Part shown: positions 52,284 to 62,242 of the stretch, piece by piece
How the letters are laid out: the number at the start of each line of letters is the position of its first letter
Numbering within the stretch: position 1 is the first letter of the stretch
NCBI RefSeq assembly: GCF_030409235.1
Contig: NZ_JAUFPO010000006.1
Span: 310,001 to 374,000 of the forward strand
Source of the DNA: Halomonas almeriensis
Lineage (GTDB): Bacteria > Pseudomonadota > Gammaproteobacteria > Pseudomonadales > Halomonadaceae
DNA length: 64,000 nt
Reading direction: 5' to 3'
Program-made: the position numbers and the translations under genes
Notes under the pieces: generated by a model
Told to the model about the DNA's origin: nothing
The model's input: the letters and a program-made list of their open reading frames with translations, nothing else
Database searches by the model: none

Positions 52284-53261
52284 ATGACAGACTCGCTGCA
52301 TCCCTTTGCCCGTCTTGACCCCTCGCGCGTGGTGGCGGCAGTCGAGTCGCTTGGGTTCTGGCTGCCCGGTGAGCCGTTCGCCCTGAACAGTTACGAGAAT
52401 CGCGTCTTCATGCTGCATGACGATGAACGTCGGCGCTGGATTGCCAAGTTCTATCGCCCCGGGCGCTGGAGCAATGAGCAGATCCAGGAGGAGCATGACT
52501 TTCTCGATGAGCTGGCCGCCGCCGACGTTGCCGTGGCGGCGCCCTGGCGCGACGATGGGGGCGTCAGCCTGCATGACGCCGAGGGCTTTCGCTTTGCTCT
52601 GTATCCGCAGATATCCGGTCAGGCGCCGGAGCTCGATAATCCGGCGCATCTCTTCGCTCTGGGCGAGGTCATCGGCGCCATGCACGCCGTGGGCGAGCAG
52701 CAAGGATTCAGCCATCGTCGGCGCCTGGATCTTGACGAGATGTTGAGCGAAGCCTGCGAGGCGGTGCTGGCCAGCCCTTGGCTCGAGCGTCGTCAGCGTC
52801 AGGCCTACCGCCAGGTCACCGATGAGCTGCAGCGGGCTCTGGCCGACCGGGGCTGGGCGCCACAGGCGAATATCCGCGTGCATGGCGACTGCCATCTGGG
52901 CAACATGCTCGGCCGCGACGACACCTTTGGCCTGGTGGATTTCGATGACTGCCTGATGGCCCCGGCGGTTCAGGACATCTGGATGCTGCTGAGTGGTCAG
53001 CAGTCGGACGAATGGCAGATGCAGCTCTCCGAGGTGATCGAGGGCTATGAGCAGCATCGCGAGTTCGATCGCCGCGAACTGGCGCTCATCGAGCCGCTGA
53101 GGGCCCTGCGGCTGATTCGTCACAGCGCCTGGCTGGTGGCCCGCTGGGCGGATCCGGCCTTTCCCATGGCGTTTCCCTGGCTGGCCGAGTCACGGTACTG
53201 GGATCAGCACATTCGTCAGCTCGAGCAGCAGCGGCGCTGGCTGGACCCCCCCATGCCGTGA
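52284..53261 (+). CDS. srkA: Stress response kinase A (YihE/RdoA)
   Basis: 325 residues (E. coli SrkA 328). Protein kinase of the choline-kinase fold that protects from programmed cell death under stress. NSYENRVFMLHDDERRRWIAKFYRP holds the ATP-binding Lys; the catalytic loop is IRVHGDCHLGNML and the metal motif LVDFDDCLM. ATG at 52284 follows CAGGAG and removes a spurious extension into comF. In many relatives it is followed by dsbA, which is not so here. Confidence 0.94.
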   Translation: MTDSLHPFARLDPSRVVAAVESLGFWLPGEPFALNSYENRVFMLHDDERRRWIAKFYRPGRWSNEQIQEEHDFLDELAAADVAVAAPWRDDGGVSLHDAEGFRFALYPQISGQAPELDNPAHLFALGEVIGAMHAVGEQQGFSHRRRLDLDEMLSEACEAVLASPWLERRQRQAYRQVTDELQRALADRGWAPQANIRVHGDCHLGNMLGRDDTFGLVDFDDCLMAPAVQDIWMLLSGQQSDEWQMQLSEVIEGYEQHREFDRRELALIEPLRALRLIRHSAWLVARWADPAFPMAFPWLAESRYWDQHIRQLEQQRRWLDPPMP

Positions 53262-53350
53262 GCCCGTCATGGCGCTCGGGAGCTCGGGTGGGCCGATATG
53301 TCAGGCCGGGACTGCGTTGACCCGCGCCATGCGCTAGAATCATCCGCCTG

Positions 53351-53372
53351 CCCCGCGGACTCGACCGCGGGG
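53351..53372 (+). terminator. Hairpin between srkA and folE
   Basis: ccccgcgg-actcga-ccgcgggg is a perfect 8-bp stem. It lies just after a good -10 hexamer (TAGAAT, 53335-53340), so it may be in the folE leader rather than a terminator for srkA. Confidence 0.4.
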
Positions 53373-53445
53373 TGTCGCTTTCACGGCAAGGCGTGGTGCC
53401 GGCATGATGCAGCACCACGATAATAACGCTGCACGGGGCCTTTGC

Positions 53446-54003
53446 ATGACCGAACAACTCGCCGACCATTACCGCCATATCATTCAGGAGCTCGGAGAGG
53501 ATCCTGACCGCGAAGGCCTGCGCGATACGCCAAGGCGTGCCGCCAAGGCCATGCAGTTCCTCAATCGCGGCTACTGCCAGTCGCTGGAAGAGATCGTCAA
53601 CGGCGCCGTTTTTGAGTCGGATACCGACGAGATGGTACTGATCAAGGATATCGAGCTTTACTCGATGTGCGAGCATCACCTGTTGCCGTTTACCGGCAAG
53701 TGCCATATCGCCTATCTGCCCCGCGGCAAAGTGCTGGGGCTCTCCAAGTTTGCGCGTATCGTCGACATGTATGCCCGACGCATGCAGATTCAGGAAAATC
53801 TGACGCGCCAGATCGCCGAGGCGGTCCAGCAGGTGACCGATGCCCGGGGCGTGGCCGTGGTCGTCGAGGCGCATCATCTGTGCATGATGATGCGTGGTGT
53901 GGAGAAGCAGAACTCGAGCATGACGTCCTCGGTGATGCTTGGCGCTTTCCGCGAATCCCAGAGTACCCGCCAGGAATTCCTGACACTGGTGCAGTCCCGC
54001 TAG
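53446..54003 (+). CDS. folE: GTP cyclohydrolase I
   Basis: 185 residues. Makes 7,8-dihydroneopterin triphosphate from GTP. Zinc ligands C75, H78 (MCEHHLLPF) and C146 (HHLCMMMRG) are present, as are [14 protein letters not shown] and [15 protein letters not shown] at 53446 gives the usual MTEQLADHY start; ATG at 53404 would add 14 residues of unlikely sequence. Followed 13 bp on by folX, so the product likely goes into the monapterin branch as well as folate. Confidence 0.95.
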   Translation: MTEQLADHYRHIIQELGEDPDREGLRDTPRRAAKAMQFLNRGYCQSLEEIVNGAVFESDTDEMVLIKDIELYSMCEHHLLPFTGKCHIAYLPRGKVLGLSKFARIVDMYARRMQIQENLTRQIAEAVQQVTDARGVAVVVEAHHLCMMMRGVEKQNSSMTSSVMLGAFRESQSTRQEFLTLVQSR

Positions 54004-54016
54004 GAGGTGACACAAG

Positions 54017-54427
54017 ATGGCAATGCTCGGCCTGGATGACCAGCACCTGGATCACGATCTGGCGACCATCCGCATCAAGAACCTGCGCCTGCGCACCTTC
54101 ATCGGTATCAAGGAGGATGAAATCCGTAATCGCCAGGACGTGGTGATCAATGCGGTGATTCGCTACCGGGCCGATAACGCCGTGGCCTTCAATCACATCG
54201 AGCAGGCGCTCAACTATCGCACCATTACCAAGCAGGTCATTTCCCATGTGGAAGACAACCGCTTCGAGCTGCTGGAGCGTCTGACCCGGGAAGTGCTGGA
54301 CCTGATCATGAGCTTCGATCAGGTGCTGACCAGCCAGGTGGAGGTCGACAAACCGCATGCCCTGAGGTTTGCCGACTCGGTGTCGATCACCCTCTCGGAT
54401 TCGCGCGCTGCGCGCTCCTCAGAATGA
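54017..54427 (+). CDS. folX: Dihydroneopterin triphosphate 2'-epimerase
   Basis: 136 residues. FolB/FolX fold; the start [30 protein letters not shown] and [20 protein letters not shown] match FolX rather than FolB. It epimerises dihydroneopterin triphosphate toward tetrahydromonapterin, the cofactor of phenylalanine hydroxylase in pseudomonads. An excellent AGGAGGTGA lies 7 bp before the ATG. The C-terminal tail (DSRAARSSE) is a little longer than usual. Confidence 0.92.
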   Translation: MAMLGLDDQHLDHDLATIRIKNLRLRTFIGIKEDEIRNRQDVVINAVIRYRADNAVAFNHIEQALNYRTITKQVISHVEDNRFELLERLTREVLDLIMSFDQVLTSQVEVDKPHALRFADSVSITLSDSRAARSSE

Positions 54428-54527
54428 TGCCTCTTGAGCAGCGAGGCCCTGGTGTTGGCTTCCATGCCTCCATGCGCTTAGCATAGGGCCTATTCCAATC
54501 GAAGTGCATTGATCCCAGGAGCCGACC

Positions 54528-56000
54528 ATGGATCCCCTGAAAGACAGTCTGAAGGAAACTCAGCTTTATTGCCCCTTCGCCTATATCGATGGCAGCTGGG
54601 TTGCGGCTGACAGTGGCGAGCAGATCAAGGTGGTCAATCCTGCCTCCGGCGAGATGGTGGGGGATGTGCCGCGGCTGGGGCGTGCCGAGACGCAGCGCGC
54701 GATCGAGGCGGCCGAGGCGGCGCTGCCCGCCTGGAAGGCCCTGACGGCCCTGGAGCGAGCCGATGCCCTGATGAAGTGGCATGATCTCATGCTGGAGCAC
54801 CAGGACGATCTGGCGACCATCATGACCCACGAGCAGGGCAAGCCGCTGAAGGAAGCCGCCGGGGAGATTGCCTACGCCGCCAGCTTCCTGCGCTGGTTCG
54901 CCGGTGAGGCGCGGCGCGTCTATGGCGAGACGGTGCCGGCGGCATCCACCAATCAGCGTATCGTGGTGACCAAGCAGCCGGTGGGTGTGGTGGGGGCCAT
55001 CACGCCCTGGAACTTCCCGGCCGCCATGATCACCCGCAAGGCGGGAAGCGCACTGGCGGCGGGCTGCACCTTTGTGGTTAAGCCCGCCAGCCAGACGCCT
55101 TTCTCGGCCACCGCCTTGGCCCTGCTCGCCGAGCGCGCCGGCATCCCCCGGGGCGTGTTTAATGTCGTGCCTGGCAGCGCCGCGGAGATCGCGGCGGCGC
55201 TCACCGAATCGCCCATGGTGCGCAAGATCACCTTCACCGGTTCCACGAAGGTGGGGCGTGAGTTGATGGCGCAGGCGTCGCAACATGTGCAGAAGGTCTC
55301 TCTCGAACTGGGTGGCAATGCTCCCTTTATCGTCTTCGAGGACGCTGACCTGGATGCTGCCGTGGAAGGGGCCATGGCGGCCAAGTTCCGCAATGCCGGC
55401 CAGACCTGTGTGTGCACCAACCGCTTCCTGGTGCAGTCGAGTGTCGTCAATGCCTTCTGCGAGAAGCTGGCGGTGGCGATGAGCAGTGAGCTCAAGGTTG
55501 GCGACGGCACCCGGGATGGTGTCAACATCGGCCCACTGATCGACGACCAGGCCGTGAAGAAGGTCACCGAACATGTTCAGGATGCGGTCGAGCACGGTGC
55601 CGAACTGCTGCTGGGCGGCCACCCGCACCCGCTGGGGGGCAACTTCTTCACGCCGACCCTGATCACCGAGGCCAACGACAGCATGAAGGTGGCCGGCGAA
55701 GAGACTTTCGGGCCGCTGGCCGCGGTCTTTCCGTTCGATGATGAAGAAGACGCCGTGCAGATGGCCAATGATACCGAATTCGGCTTGGCGTCTTACTTCT
55801 ACTCCCGCGATCTGGGCCGCGTGTGGCGCGTCGCCGATGCGCTGGAATACGGCATGGTTGGCATCAACACCGGGCTGATCTCCAACGCGGCCGCGCCCTT
55901 CGGCGGCGTCAAGGCCTCGGGTCTCGGTCGCGAGGGCGGCCACCAGGGTATCGAGGAGTTCCTCGAGACCAAGTACCTGTGTATGGATCTAGGGGACTGA
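54528..56000 (+). CDS. gabD: NAD(P)+-dependent succinate-semialdehyde dehydrogenase
   Basis: 490 residues. Aldehyde dehydrogenase fold with GAITPWNFPAAMITRK, catalytic Glu in SLELGGNAPFIVF, catalytic Cys in FRNAGQTCVCTNRF and the C-terminal GLGREGGHQGIEEF. This pattern is that of GabD-type enzymes that oxidise succinate semialdehyde to succinate. No gabT is adjacent. CCAGGAG precedes the ATG. Confidence 0.9.
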   Translation: MDPLKDSLKETQLYCPFAYIDGSWVAADSGEQIKVVNPASGEMVGDVPRLGRAETQRAIEAAEAALPAWKALTALERADALMKWHDLMLEHQDDLATIMTHEQGKPLKEAAGEIAYAASFLRWFAGEARRVYGETVPAASTNQRIVVTKQPVGVVGAITPWNFPAAMITRKAGSALAAGCTFVVKPASQTPFSATALALLAERAGIPRGVFNVVPGSAAEIAAALTESPMVRKITFTGSTKVGRELMAQASQHVQKVSLELGGNAPFIVFEDADLDAAVEGAMAAKFRNAGQTCVCTNRFLVQSSVVNAFCEKLAVAMSSELKVGDGTRDGVNIGPLIDDQAVKKVTEHVQDAVEHGAELLLGGHPHPLGGNFFTPTLITEANDSMKVAGEETFGPLAAVFPFDDEEDAVQMANDTEFGLASYFYSRDLGRVWRVADALEYGMVGINTGLISNAAAPFGGVKASGLGREGGHQGIEEFLETKYLCMDLGD

Positions 56001-56008
56001 CGCGAGTC

Positions 56009-56031
56009 AGCTCCCGGTAATGCCGGGAGCT
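56009..56031 (+). terminator. Hairpin after gabD
   Basis: agctcccgg-taatg-ccgggagct, a perfect 9-bp stem 8 bp after the gabD stop, with no T-tract. Its 3' arm merges into the heptad array that follows. Confidence 0.6.
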
Positions 56032-56061
56032 GCGAGCTACGAGTGACGAGCTGTGAGCTGG
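56027..56061. repeat. GAGCTnn heptanucleotide array after gabD
   Basis: Five in-phase units: gagctgc, gagctac, gagtgac, gagctgt, gagctgg. Confidence 0.8.
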
Positions 56062-56079
56062 TGCGCTCGCATTTCGCCG

Positions 56080-56135
56080 CTCGTTTCTCGCTACTCGTTT
56101 CTCGTCACTGGCGCTTAGCCACTCGTTTCTGGCCA
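56080..56135. repeat. CTCGnnn heptanucleotide array after purH
   Basis: Eight in-phase 7-bp units: ctcgttt, ctcgcta, ctcgttt, ctcgtca, ctggcgc, ttagcca, ctcgttt, ctggcca. On the minus (purH sense) strand they read mostly as AAACGAG. They face the GAGCTnn array as an inverted partner. The last unit ends 4 bp from the purH stop. Confidence 0.8.
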
Positions 56136-56139
56136 GGCT

Positions 56140-57720
56140 TCAGTGCCTGAAGTGCCGCATCCCGGTAAACACCATGGCGATGCCGGCTTCATTGGCGGCG
56201 TCGATGACTTCCTGGTCGCGCATCGAGCCGCCGGGCTGGATGACGGCGGTGATGCCAGCGGCGGCGGCGGCGTCGATGCCATCGCGGAAGGGAAAGAAGG
56301 CGTCGCTTGCCATCACCGAGCCGGGCACCGAGAGGCCCTCGTCGGCGGCCTTGATGCCGGCGATGCGAGCGGAGTAGACGCGGCTCATCTGGCCGGCGCC
56401 GACGCCGATGGTCTGGCCACCCTTGGCGTAGACGATGGCGTTGGACTTGACGAACTTGCCGACCTTCCAGGCGAAGCTCAGGTCGCGGATCTCCTGCTCC
56501 GAGGGTTGGCGGCTGGAGACGACCTGCAGCGCGTCGCGCTCGACCTGGCCGAGATCGCGGTCCTGCACCAGCAGGCCGCCGGTGACACGCTTGAGGTCAT
56601 GGGTCTGTTCACGCTGGCCGGGCCAGTGGTCAGCCACATCGAGTAGACGCACATTCTTCTTCCCGGCGACGATCTCCATGGCCTCCTGGCTGACCCCGGG
56701 AGCGATGATCACCTCGACAAACTGGCGCTCGACAATGGCGCGGGCGGTCTCGGCATCCAGCGCTACATTGAAGGCGATGATACCACCGAAGGCACTGGTC
56801 GGGTCGGTGGCGAAGGCCTTGTCGTAGGCGGCCAGGGCGCTTTCGCCGACAGCCACGCCACAGGGGTTGGCGTGCTTGACGATCACGCAGGCGGTCTCGT
56901 TGAAGCCCCTGACGCACTCGAAGGCGGCATCGGTGTCGGCCACGTTGTTGAATGACAGCGGCTTGCCCTGAAGCATGCGAGCAGTGCCGACCCCGGGCTC
57001 CTTGCTGGCCGGGTCCACATAAAAGGCCGCGGACTGATGGGGATTTTCCCCGTAACGCATGGACTGCTGCTTGTCGAACTGCAGGTTGTAGGTTCGCGGG
57101 AAACCGGCTTCGCCGCCCGGCGCGCGGGCGCCCAGATAGTTGGCGATGGCCCCGTCATAGCCGGCGGTGTGTTCGAAAGCCTTGACGGCCAGGTCGAAGC
57201 GCGTGGCCTCTTGAATGCCGCCCTGATCCATTTCCTGAATAACCCGCGGATAATCCTCGGCGTTTACCACAATGGACGTATGAGCGTGATTCTTGGCGCA
57301 GGCCCTGACCATGGTCGGACCGCCGATGTCGATGTTCTCGATGGCATCTTCCAGGCGGCAGTCCGGCTGGGCCACCGTGGCGGCGAAGGGGTAGAGGTTG
57401 ACCACGACCATGTCGATGGCGTCGATGTCGTGCTCGACCATGACGGCATCATCCTGGCCACGGCGACCCAGGATGCCACCATGAATCTTCGGATGCAGCG
57501 TCTTGACCCGGCCGTCCATAATCTCGGGGAAGCCGGTATGCTCAGAGACTTCGGTTACCTCGATGTCGTTGTCGCGGAGCAGCCGAAAGGTGCCACCGGT
57601 CGAGAGCAACTCGACACCACGTTTGCTCAGGTCGCGGGCAAAGTCGACGATGCCGGTCTTGTCGGAGACGCTGATCAGGGCGCGACGAATCGCGGTGGCA
57701 GATGAACTGGGTTGGGCCAT
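56140..57720 (-). CDS. purH: AICAR transformylase / IMP cyclohydrolase
   Basis: 526 residues (E. coli 529). Bifunctional last two steps of IMP synthesis. The N-terminal IMP cyclohydrolase (about 1-195; [26 protein letters not shown]) is followed by the transformylase ([44 protein letters not shown]). The upstream region has CGCAAACG (57737-57730), half of a PurR-type box, but the other half is poor. AAACGAG repeats start 4 bp beyond its stop. Confidence 0.96.
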   Translation of the reverse strand: MAQPSSSATAIRRALISVSDKTGIVDFARDLSKRGVELLSTGGTFRLLRDNDIEVTEVSEHTGFPEIMDGRVKTLHPKIHGGILGRRGQDDAVMVEHDIDAIDMVVVNLYPFAATVAQPDCRLEDAIENIDIGGPTMVRACAKNHAHTSIVVNAEDYPRVIQEMDQGGIQEATRFDLAVKAFEHTAGYDGAIANYLGARAPGGEAGFPRTYNLQFDKQQSMRYGENPHQSAAFYVDPASKEPGVGTARMLQGKPLSFNNVADTDAAFECVRGFNETACVIVKHANPCGVAVGESALAAYDKAFATDPTSAFGGIIAFNVALDAETARAIVERQFVEVIIAPGVSQEAMEIVAGKKNVRLLDVADHWPGQREQTHDLKRVTGGLLVQDRDLGQVERDALQVVSSRQPSEQEIRDLSFAWKVGKFVKSNAIVYAKGGQTIGVGAGQMSRVYSARIAGIKAADEGLSVPGSVMASDAFFPFRDGIDAAAAAGITAVIQPGGSMRDQEVIDAANEAGIAMVFTGMRHFRH

Positions 57721-57786
57721 GGAAATACTCGTTTGCGGGCAAGGAGACGGGGAAACACGAACGAGGGCACTGTAGCGCCCTCGTCA

Positions 57787-58116
57787 TTAAATCAGTCCAT
57801 AGTGCTTAAGTTTCTTGCGCAGGGTGCCGCGGTTGAGTCCCAGGATGTCGGCGGCGCGAGTTTGATTGCCCTGGGCGTGATCGAGCACGGATGCCAGCAG
57901 GGGGGCCTCGACTTCGGCGATCACCATGGCATGCAGGTCGGTCACTTCACCGCCATCCAGGTGGTCGAAGTAGCGGCGCATGGCGGCATCTACTGCATCA
58001 CGCAGGAGAATGTCATCGCCCGGTGTGGTCATGCTGTCGTCACCAGAGGGCTGGGCATCCCGGGCGGCGGTCTCGGGTAGCACGGTAGACGGGGTAAAGG
58101 CTTGGCTGCTGGTCAT
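57787..58116 (-). CDS. fis: DNA-binding protein Fis
   Basis: 109 residues (E. coli Fis 98). Nucleoid protein and transcription regulator. The C-terminal helix-turn-helix NQTRAADILGLNRGTLRKKLKHYGLI is nearly identical to that of E. coli. The N-terminal ~45 residues are longer and of lower complexity than in E. coli. ATG at 58116 overlaps the dusB stop by 4 bases, the usual dusB-fis arrangement. Confidence 0.95.
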   Translation of the reverse strand: MTSSQAFTPSTVLPETAARDAQPSGDDSMTTPGDDILLRDAVDAAMRRYFDHLDGGEVTDLHAMVIAEVEAPLLASVLDHAQGNQTRAADILGLNRGTLRKKLKHYGLI

Positions 58117-59171
58117 GCGGCACAGGTTCCATCCGATGTCACACCTCCGCGACTGCCTGATACTGGCTCGGCGGGAGCATGACAAAACAGTTCATCGATG
58201 TACCGGCACTGGTCATTGGCATTGTCCAGGCCGTTGAAAGTGGCACGCAGGCGTTTGCGCGTGGCGTCGTCGAAGCGTTGATCAGCCGACAGGTACCAGC
58301 CGATGTGCTTGCGGGCTATACGCACGCCCATGTACTCACCATAGAAGTCGTGCAGCGCGGCTAGGTGGCTGCTCAGTACGCGGCTGCGCTCGGTATCATC
58401 CGGTGGTGCCCGGTGTTCGCCATGGCAAAGGTAGTGGTCGATCTCGCGGAAGATCCAGGGGTTGCCCTGGGCGCCGCGACCGATCATTACCGCATCTGCT
58501 CCAGTATAGTCGAGAACCTGCCGAGCCTTCTCGGGGGAGTCGATATCCCCGTTGGCAAATACCGGCAGACGCACACTGGCCTTGATGTCGGCAATGGTGT
58601 CGTATTCTGCCTGGCCGCCGTAGCGCTGCTGGCGGTGCCGGCCATGAACGGCCAGCGCCTGAATGCCGGCCGCTTCGGCAAGGCGCGCCACCCGCACACC
58701 ATTGTTGCTCTCGGCGCACCAGCCGGTGCGGATCTTCAGGGTGACCGGGATGTTCACCGCCTCGACCACGGCCTCGAGAATCTCGGCCACCAGCGCCTCG
58801 TCGCGCAGCAGGGCGGAGCCGGCGGCCTTGTTGCAGACCTTCTTGGCCGGACAGCCCATGTTGATGTCGATGACCTCGGCGCCCATGTCGGCGTTGAGGC
58901 GTGCCGCCTCGGCCAGCATGGCGGCATCGCCGCCGGCAATCTGCACCGAGCGCGGCCCGGGTTCGCCGCTGTGGTCCATGCGTAGCCGGGATTTTCGGGT
59001 ATGCCACAGACTGGCGTCCGAGGTCACCATCTCGCCGACGACCAGACCGGCTCCCAGGCGACGACTGAGCGCACGAAACGGCCGATCGGTGACGCCGGCC
59101 ATGGGGGCCAGAATCACCCGATTGGGCAGCTGGTGTGGGCCAATACGGGGCAGCGGGCTGGAATCGGACAT
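58113..59171 (-). CDS. dusB: tRNA-dihydrouridine synthase B
   Basis: 352 residues. FMN enzyme reducing uridine in the tRNA D-loop. LAPMAGVTDRPFR, EVIDINMGCPAKKVCNKAAGSAL (catalytic Cys) and the FMN-phosphate GADAVMIGRGAQGNPWIF are typical. The C-terminal ~25 residues (VSGSRGGVTSDGTC) exceed the usual end. Heads the dusB-fis pair; expression of fis likely depends on this promoter. Confidence 0.95.
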   Translation of the reverse strand: MSDSSPLPRIGPHQLPNRVILAPMAGVTDRPFRALSRRLGAGLVVGEMVTSDASLWHTRKSRLRMDHSGEPGPRSVQIAGGDAAMLAEAARLNADMGAEVIDINMGCPAKKVCNKAAGSALLRDEALVAEILEAVVEAVNIPVTLKIRTGWCAESNNGVRVARLAEAAGIQALAVHGRHRQQRYGGQAEYDTIADIKASVRLPVFANGDIDSPEKARQVLDYTGADAVMIGRGAQGNPWIFREIDHYLCHGEHRAPPDDTERSRVLSSHLAALHDFYGEYMGVRIARKHIGWYLSADQRFDDATRKRLRATFNGLDNANDQCRYIDELFCHAPAEPVSGSRGGVTSDGTCAA

Positions 59172-59221
59172 TACGCGCGAACCGAGGCGACAAGGGGGCT
59201 ACATCATACGCCCCCAGCCCG

Positions 59222-60151
59222 TCAGGGTGAAGAAGATCGAGACAATCGTTGTCCGGTGAGCCGCACCCAGCCTTCCCGAACCTCGGGTTCGTCCATGATC
59301 AGGCCTCGCTCCCGGTAGGCCGCGAGCACGTCCTCGGCCTGTGTTTCGAGGATGCCGGACAGTGCCAGTCGACCGCCCGGTGCCACCCGCTGCGCGATCT
59401 CGTCGGCCAGCTCGATGAGCGGGCCGGCCAGGATGTTGGCGACGACGATGGGAAAGCTCGCTGAGGGCTCCAGGTCCTCGGGATAGGCGAGCCGCAGGTC
59501 GTGCGCCTCGATACCGTTGCGCTCACCGTTGTCGCGGCTGGCGGTGAGAGCCTGGGGGTCGATGTCCGTGCCGGTGGCATGCCGGGCGCCGAGCTTGAGC
59601 CCTGCCACGGTCAGGATGCCGGAGCCACAACCGACGTCAAGGAGATCACGGTCGGCCAGTTCACCTTCCACGGCCAGGGCATCCAGCCAGGCCAGACAGA
59701 GCGCCGTGGTCGGGTGGGTGCCGGTGCCGAATGCCAGGCCCGGATCGAGCTGGAGGTTGACCGCCTCGGGGTCCGGTGCCTGGTGCCAGCTTGGCACGAT
59801 CCAAAGGCGCTGACCCATCTGCAGGGGCTCGAAATCGGCCATCCATTCGCGTTCCCAGTCGCGATCCGCGAGTAGCTCATGCTCGATCTCCGGGCAGGCC
59901 TCCCCCGGCATGGCCTCTGCCCAGGCCGCGGCCAGTCGCTCGAGCATGGCGGGCAGGCCCTCGAGGTCGTCGTACAGGCCGCTCAGCACGGTCTCATTCC
60001 ATAGCGGGGTGGTGCCGCGTTCCGGCTCGAAGAGCGGCTCGTCCTGGGCATCCTGCAGGGTGATGGCGGTGGCGCCTTCGTCGAGCAGCAAATCTTCCAG
60101 GAGTTCGGCGTGTTCCGGTGCGACGTGGGCCTTGAGTTGCAGCCAGGGCAT
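59222..60151 (-). CDS. prmA: Ribosomal protein L11 methyltransferase
   Basis: 309 residues. SAM-dependent trimethylation of ribosomal protein L11. The N-terminal substrate-binding domain starts MPWLQLKAHV; the catalytic domain shows LAFGTGTHPTTALCL, LLDVGCGSGILTVAGLKLGA and VVANILAGPL (NPPY-like). ATG at 60151 with GGAG five bases upstream is chosen. It follows accC with a terminator between, and precedes dusB. Confidence 0.95.
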   Translation of the reverse strand: MPWLQLKAHVAPEHAELLEDLLLDEGATAITLQDAQDEPLFEPERGTTPLWNETVLSGLYDDLEGLPAMLERLAAAWAEAMPGEACPEIEHELLADRDWEREWMADFEPLQMGQRLWIVPSWHQAPDPEAVNLQLDPGLAFGTGTHPTTALCLAWLDALAVEGELADRDLLDVGCGSGILTVAGLKLGARHATGTDIDPQALTASRDNGERNGIEAHDLRLAYPEDLEPSASFPIVVANILAGPLIELADEIAQRVAPGGRLALSGILETQAEDVLAAYRERGLIMDEPEVREGWVRLTGQRLSRSSSP

Positions 60152-60183
60152 GGGGACTCCACAGCGGTGTAGGGGCGAAGACA

Positions 60184-60207
60184 ACGGGGCGGCCGAAGCC
60201 GCCCCGT
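60184..60207 (-). terminator. Terminator between accC and prmA
   Basis: acggggcggc-cgaa-gccgccccgt, a perfect 10-bp stem (a ttcg tetraloop on the minus strand), followed on the minus strand by tgtcttcg. Probably ends the accBC transcript. Confidence 0.7.
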
Positions 60208-60233
60208 CACGGGTGTTGCAGCAGCGACCGCGG

Positions 60234-61574
60234 TCAGAGGTCGAGCTTTTTCTCCAGATAGTGGATGTTGACGCCACCCTGCTGGAAATACCCGTCCCGT
60301 ACCAGGTCCTTGTGCAGGTCGATGTTGGTCTTGATACCTTCGACCAGCAGCTCGTCCAGGGCGATGCGCATGCGCGTCAGAGCGGTTTCACGGTCGTCGC
60401 CCCAGGTGATCAGCTTGCCGACCAGCGAGTCGTAATGGGGCGGCACCGAGTAGCCGGTATAGACATGTGAGTCCATGCGCACGCCCAGGCCACCCGGTGG
60501 ATGATATAGGCTCACCCGACCGGGGGAGGGCATGAAGGTGCGCGAATCCTCGGCATTGATGCGGCATTCGAAGGCGTGTCCGGAGAGCTCAATATCTTCC
60601 TGGCTGACCGACAGCGGCAGGCCGGAGGCGATGCGCAGCTGTTCGCGGACGATGTCGACGCCGGTGACCATTTCGGTGACCGGGTGTTCGACCTGAACTC
60701 GGGTGTTCATTTCGATGAAGAAGAACTCCCCGTTCTCGTACAGGAACTCGAAGGTCCCGGCGCCGCGGTAACCGATCTCGATGCAGGCATCCCGGCAGGC
60801 CTTGAAGACCTGCTCGCGAGCCGCCTGGTCCAGGCCGGGGGCCGGCGCCTCTTCGAGGACCTTCTGGTGACGGCGCTGCAGGGAGCAGTCGCGGTCATAC
60901 AGGTGAATGGCGTTGCCCTGACCATCGGCCAGCACCTGAACCTCGACGTGGCGCGGGTTTTCGAGGTACTTCTCCATGTAGACGGTGCCGTCGCCGAAGG
61001 ACGAGTGGGCCTCGGTGCGCGTCACGTTCACCGCCGAGAGCAGGTGGCCCTCGGTGTGCACGACCCGCATGCCTCGCCCACCGCCGCCGGCGGCCGCCTT
61101 GATCATGACCGGGTACCCGATGCGCCGCGCGGTGGCCAGCGTGGCTTCCTCGTCATCGCCCAGCGGGCCATTCGAACCGGGGACGGTGGGCACACCGGCC
61201 TCTTTCATGGCACTAATGGCGCTGACCTTGTCGCCCATCAGGCGAATGGTCTCGGCAGACGGGCCGATGAAGGTGAAGCCGGAGCGCTCGACCTGCTCAG
61301 CAAAGTCGGCATTCTCCGAAAGGAAGCCATAGCCGGGGTGGATCGCGCTGGTGTCGGTGACTTCGGCCGCACTGATCAACGCCGGAATGTTCAGGTAGGA
61401 CTGGGCCGAGGAGGCCGGGCCGATACACACCGCCTCGTCGGCCAGTCTTACGTGCATCAGTTCGCGGTCTGCCTTGGAGTGCACGGCAACCGTTCGAATG
61501 CCCAGCTCCTTGCAGGCGCGCAGGATGCGCAGGGCGATCTCGCCGCGATTGGCGATGAGAACCTTGTCCAGCAT
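60234..61574 (-). CDS. accC: Acetyl-CoA carboxylase, biotin carboxylase subunit
   Basis: 446 residues (E. coli 449). Carboxylates biotin on AccB with ATP and bicarbonate. [23 protein letters not shown] at the start, the ATP-grasp glycine loop [13 protein letters not shown], and [20 protein letters not shown] holding catalytic Glu, Asn and Arg. 28 bp after accB, same operon. With the bio genes in this window it closes the biotin supply-and-use circuit. Confidence 0.97.
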   Translation of the reverse strand: MLDKVLIANRGEIALRILRACKELGIRTVAVHSKADRELMHVRLADEAVCIGPASSAQSYLNIPALISAAEVTDTSAIHPGYGFLSENADFAEQVERSGFTFIGPSAETIRLMGDKVSAISAMKEAGVPTVPGSNGPLGDDEEATLATARRIGYPVMIKAAAGGGGRGMRVVHTEGHLLSAVNVTRTEAHSSFGDGTVYMEKYLENPRHVEVQVLADGQGNAIHLYDRDCSLQRRHQKVLEEAPAPGLDQAAREQVFKACRDACIEIGYRGAGTFEFLYENGEFFFIEMNTRVQVEHPVTEMVTGVDIVREQLRIASGLPLSVSQEDIELSGHAFECRINAEDSRTFMPSPGRVSLYHPPGGLGVRMDSHVYTGYSVPPHYDSLVGKLITWGDDRETALTRMRIALDELLVEGIKTNIDLHKDLVRDGYFQQGGVNIHYLEKKLDL

Positions 61575-61602
61575 GATGGAATCCGCCAGTGTTGTGAGGA
61601 GA

Positions 61603-62070
61603 TCAGGAAATGACGACCATCGGTTGTTCGAACTCGACTGGTTCGCCGTCCTCGACCAGGATCGCTTCGACGACGCCGTCGCGGTCGGCTTCGATCTGGT
61701 TCATCATCTTCATGGCTTCGACAATGCACACGGTCTCGCCTTTCTTGACGCTCTGGCCAACTTCAACGAAGACCTGGGCGCCGGGAGCAGGCGCACGGTA
61801 GAAGGTGCCGACCATGGGCGACACGATGGGCTGTCCCTGATAGGTGGGGCCATCGTCGGCGCTCTCGACCTCGGCGGCCGGTGCCGTAGCGGGCGCGGCC
61901 GGAGCCGCCGGGGCGGGAGCCGGCCAGGCAGGAGCGGCTGCCTGGGGCTGTTCCGTGCCGTTGGGGTGGCGGGTGATACGAACCGACTCCTCGCCTTCCT
62001 GGATCTCGATCTCGCTGATGTTCGACTCTTCCAGTAGCTCGATCAGCTTCTTGACCTTGCGGATATCCAT
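61603..62070 (-). CDS. accB: Biotin carboxyl carrier protein
   Basis: 155 residues. The N-terminal helical part ([23 protein letters not shown]) is joined by an Ala/Pro linker (about 41-66) to the biotinyl domain; biotin is attached to K121 in VEAMKMMN. Heads accB-accC. In several relatives aroQ precedes accB; here the upstream 172 bp hold no gene and dsbD lies beyond. Confidence 0.96.
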   Translation of the reverse strand: MDIRKVKKLIELLEESNISEIEIQEGEESVRITRHPNGTEQPQAAAPAWPAPAPAAPAAPATAPAAEVESADDGPTYQGQPIVSPMVGTFYRAPAPGAQVFVEVGQSVKKGETVCIVEAMKMMNQIEADRDGVVEAILVEDGEPVEFEQPMVVIS

Positions 62071-62242
62071 GACGTTGTCTCGATCAGTGGGTTCTGGGGC
62101 TGCCCGGCGCTGTCAACCCGGGCCAGTTTTGTATAGATCGCAGCATGTTTGCGTGCTTTGCCGCTGCCGGAGGCCTTCAGGGCCAATGTGGGCGGAGTTT
62201 GCCGAAAATCGCCGTGGTTGTCCAGCCAGCGACGAACAGCGT

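Noticed and set aside
53262..53445. Riboswitch in front of folE
   Set aside because: Only one simple hairpin is visible; no conserved aptamer core for tetrahydrofolate, PreQ1 or molybdenum cofactor was recognised.
57724..57739. PurR operator upstream of purH
   Set aside because: Only one half-site (CGCAAACG) is good; the symmetric half does not match, so it is mentioned under purH but not listed.
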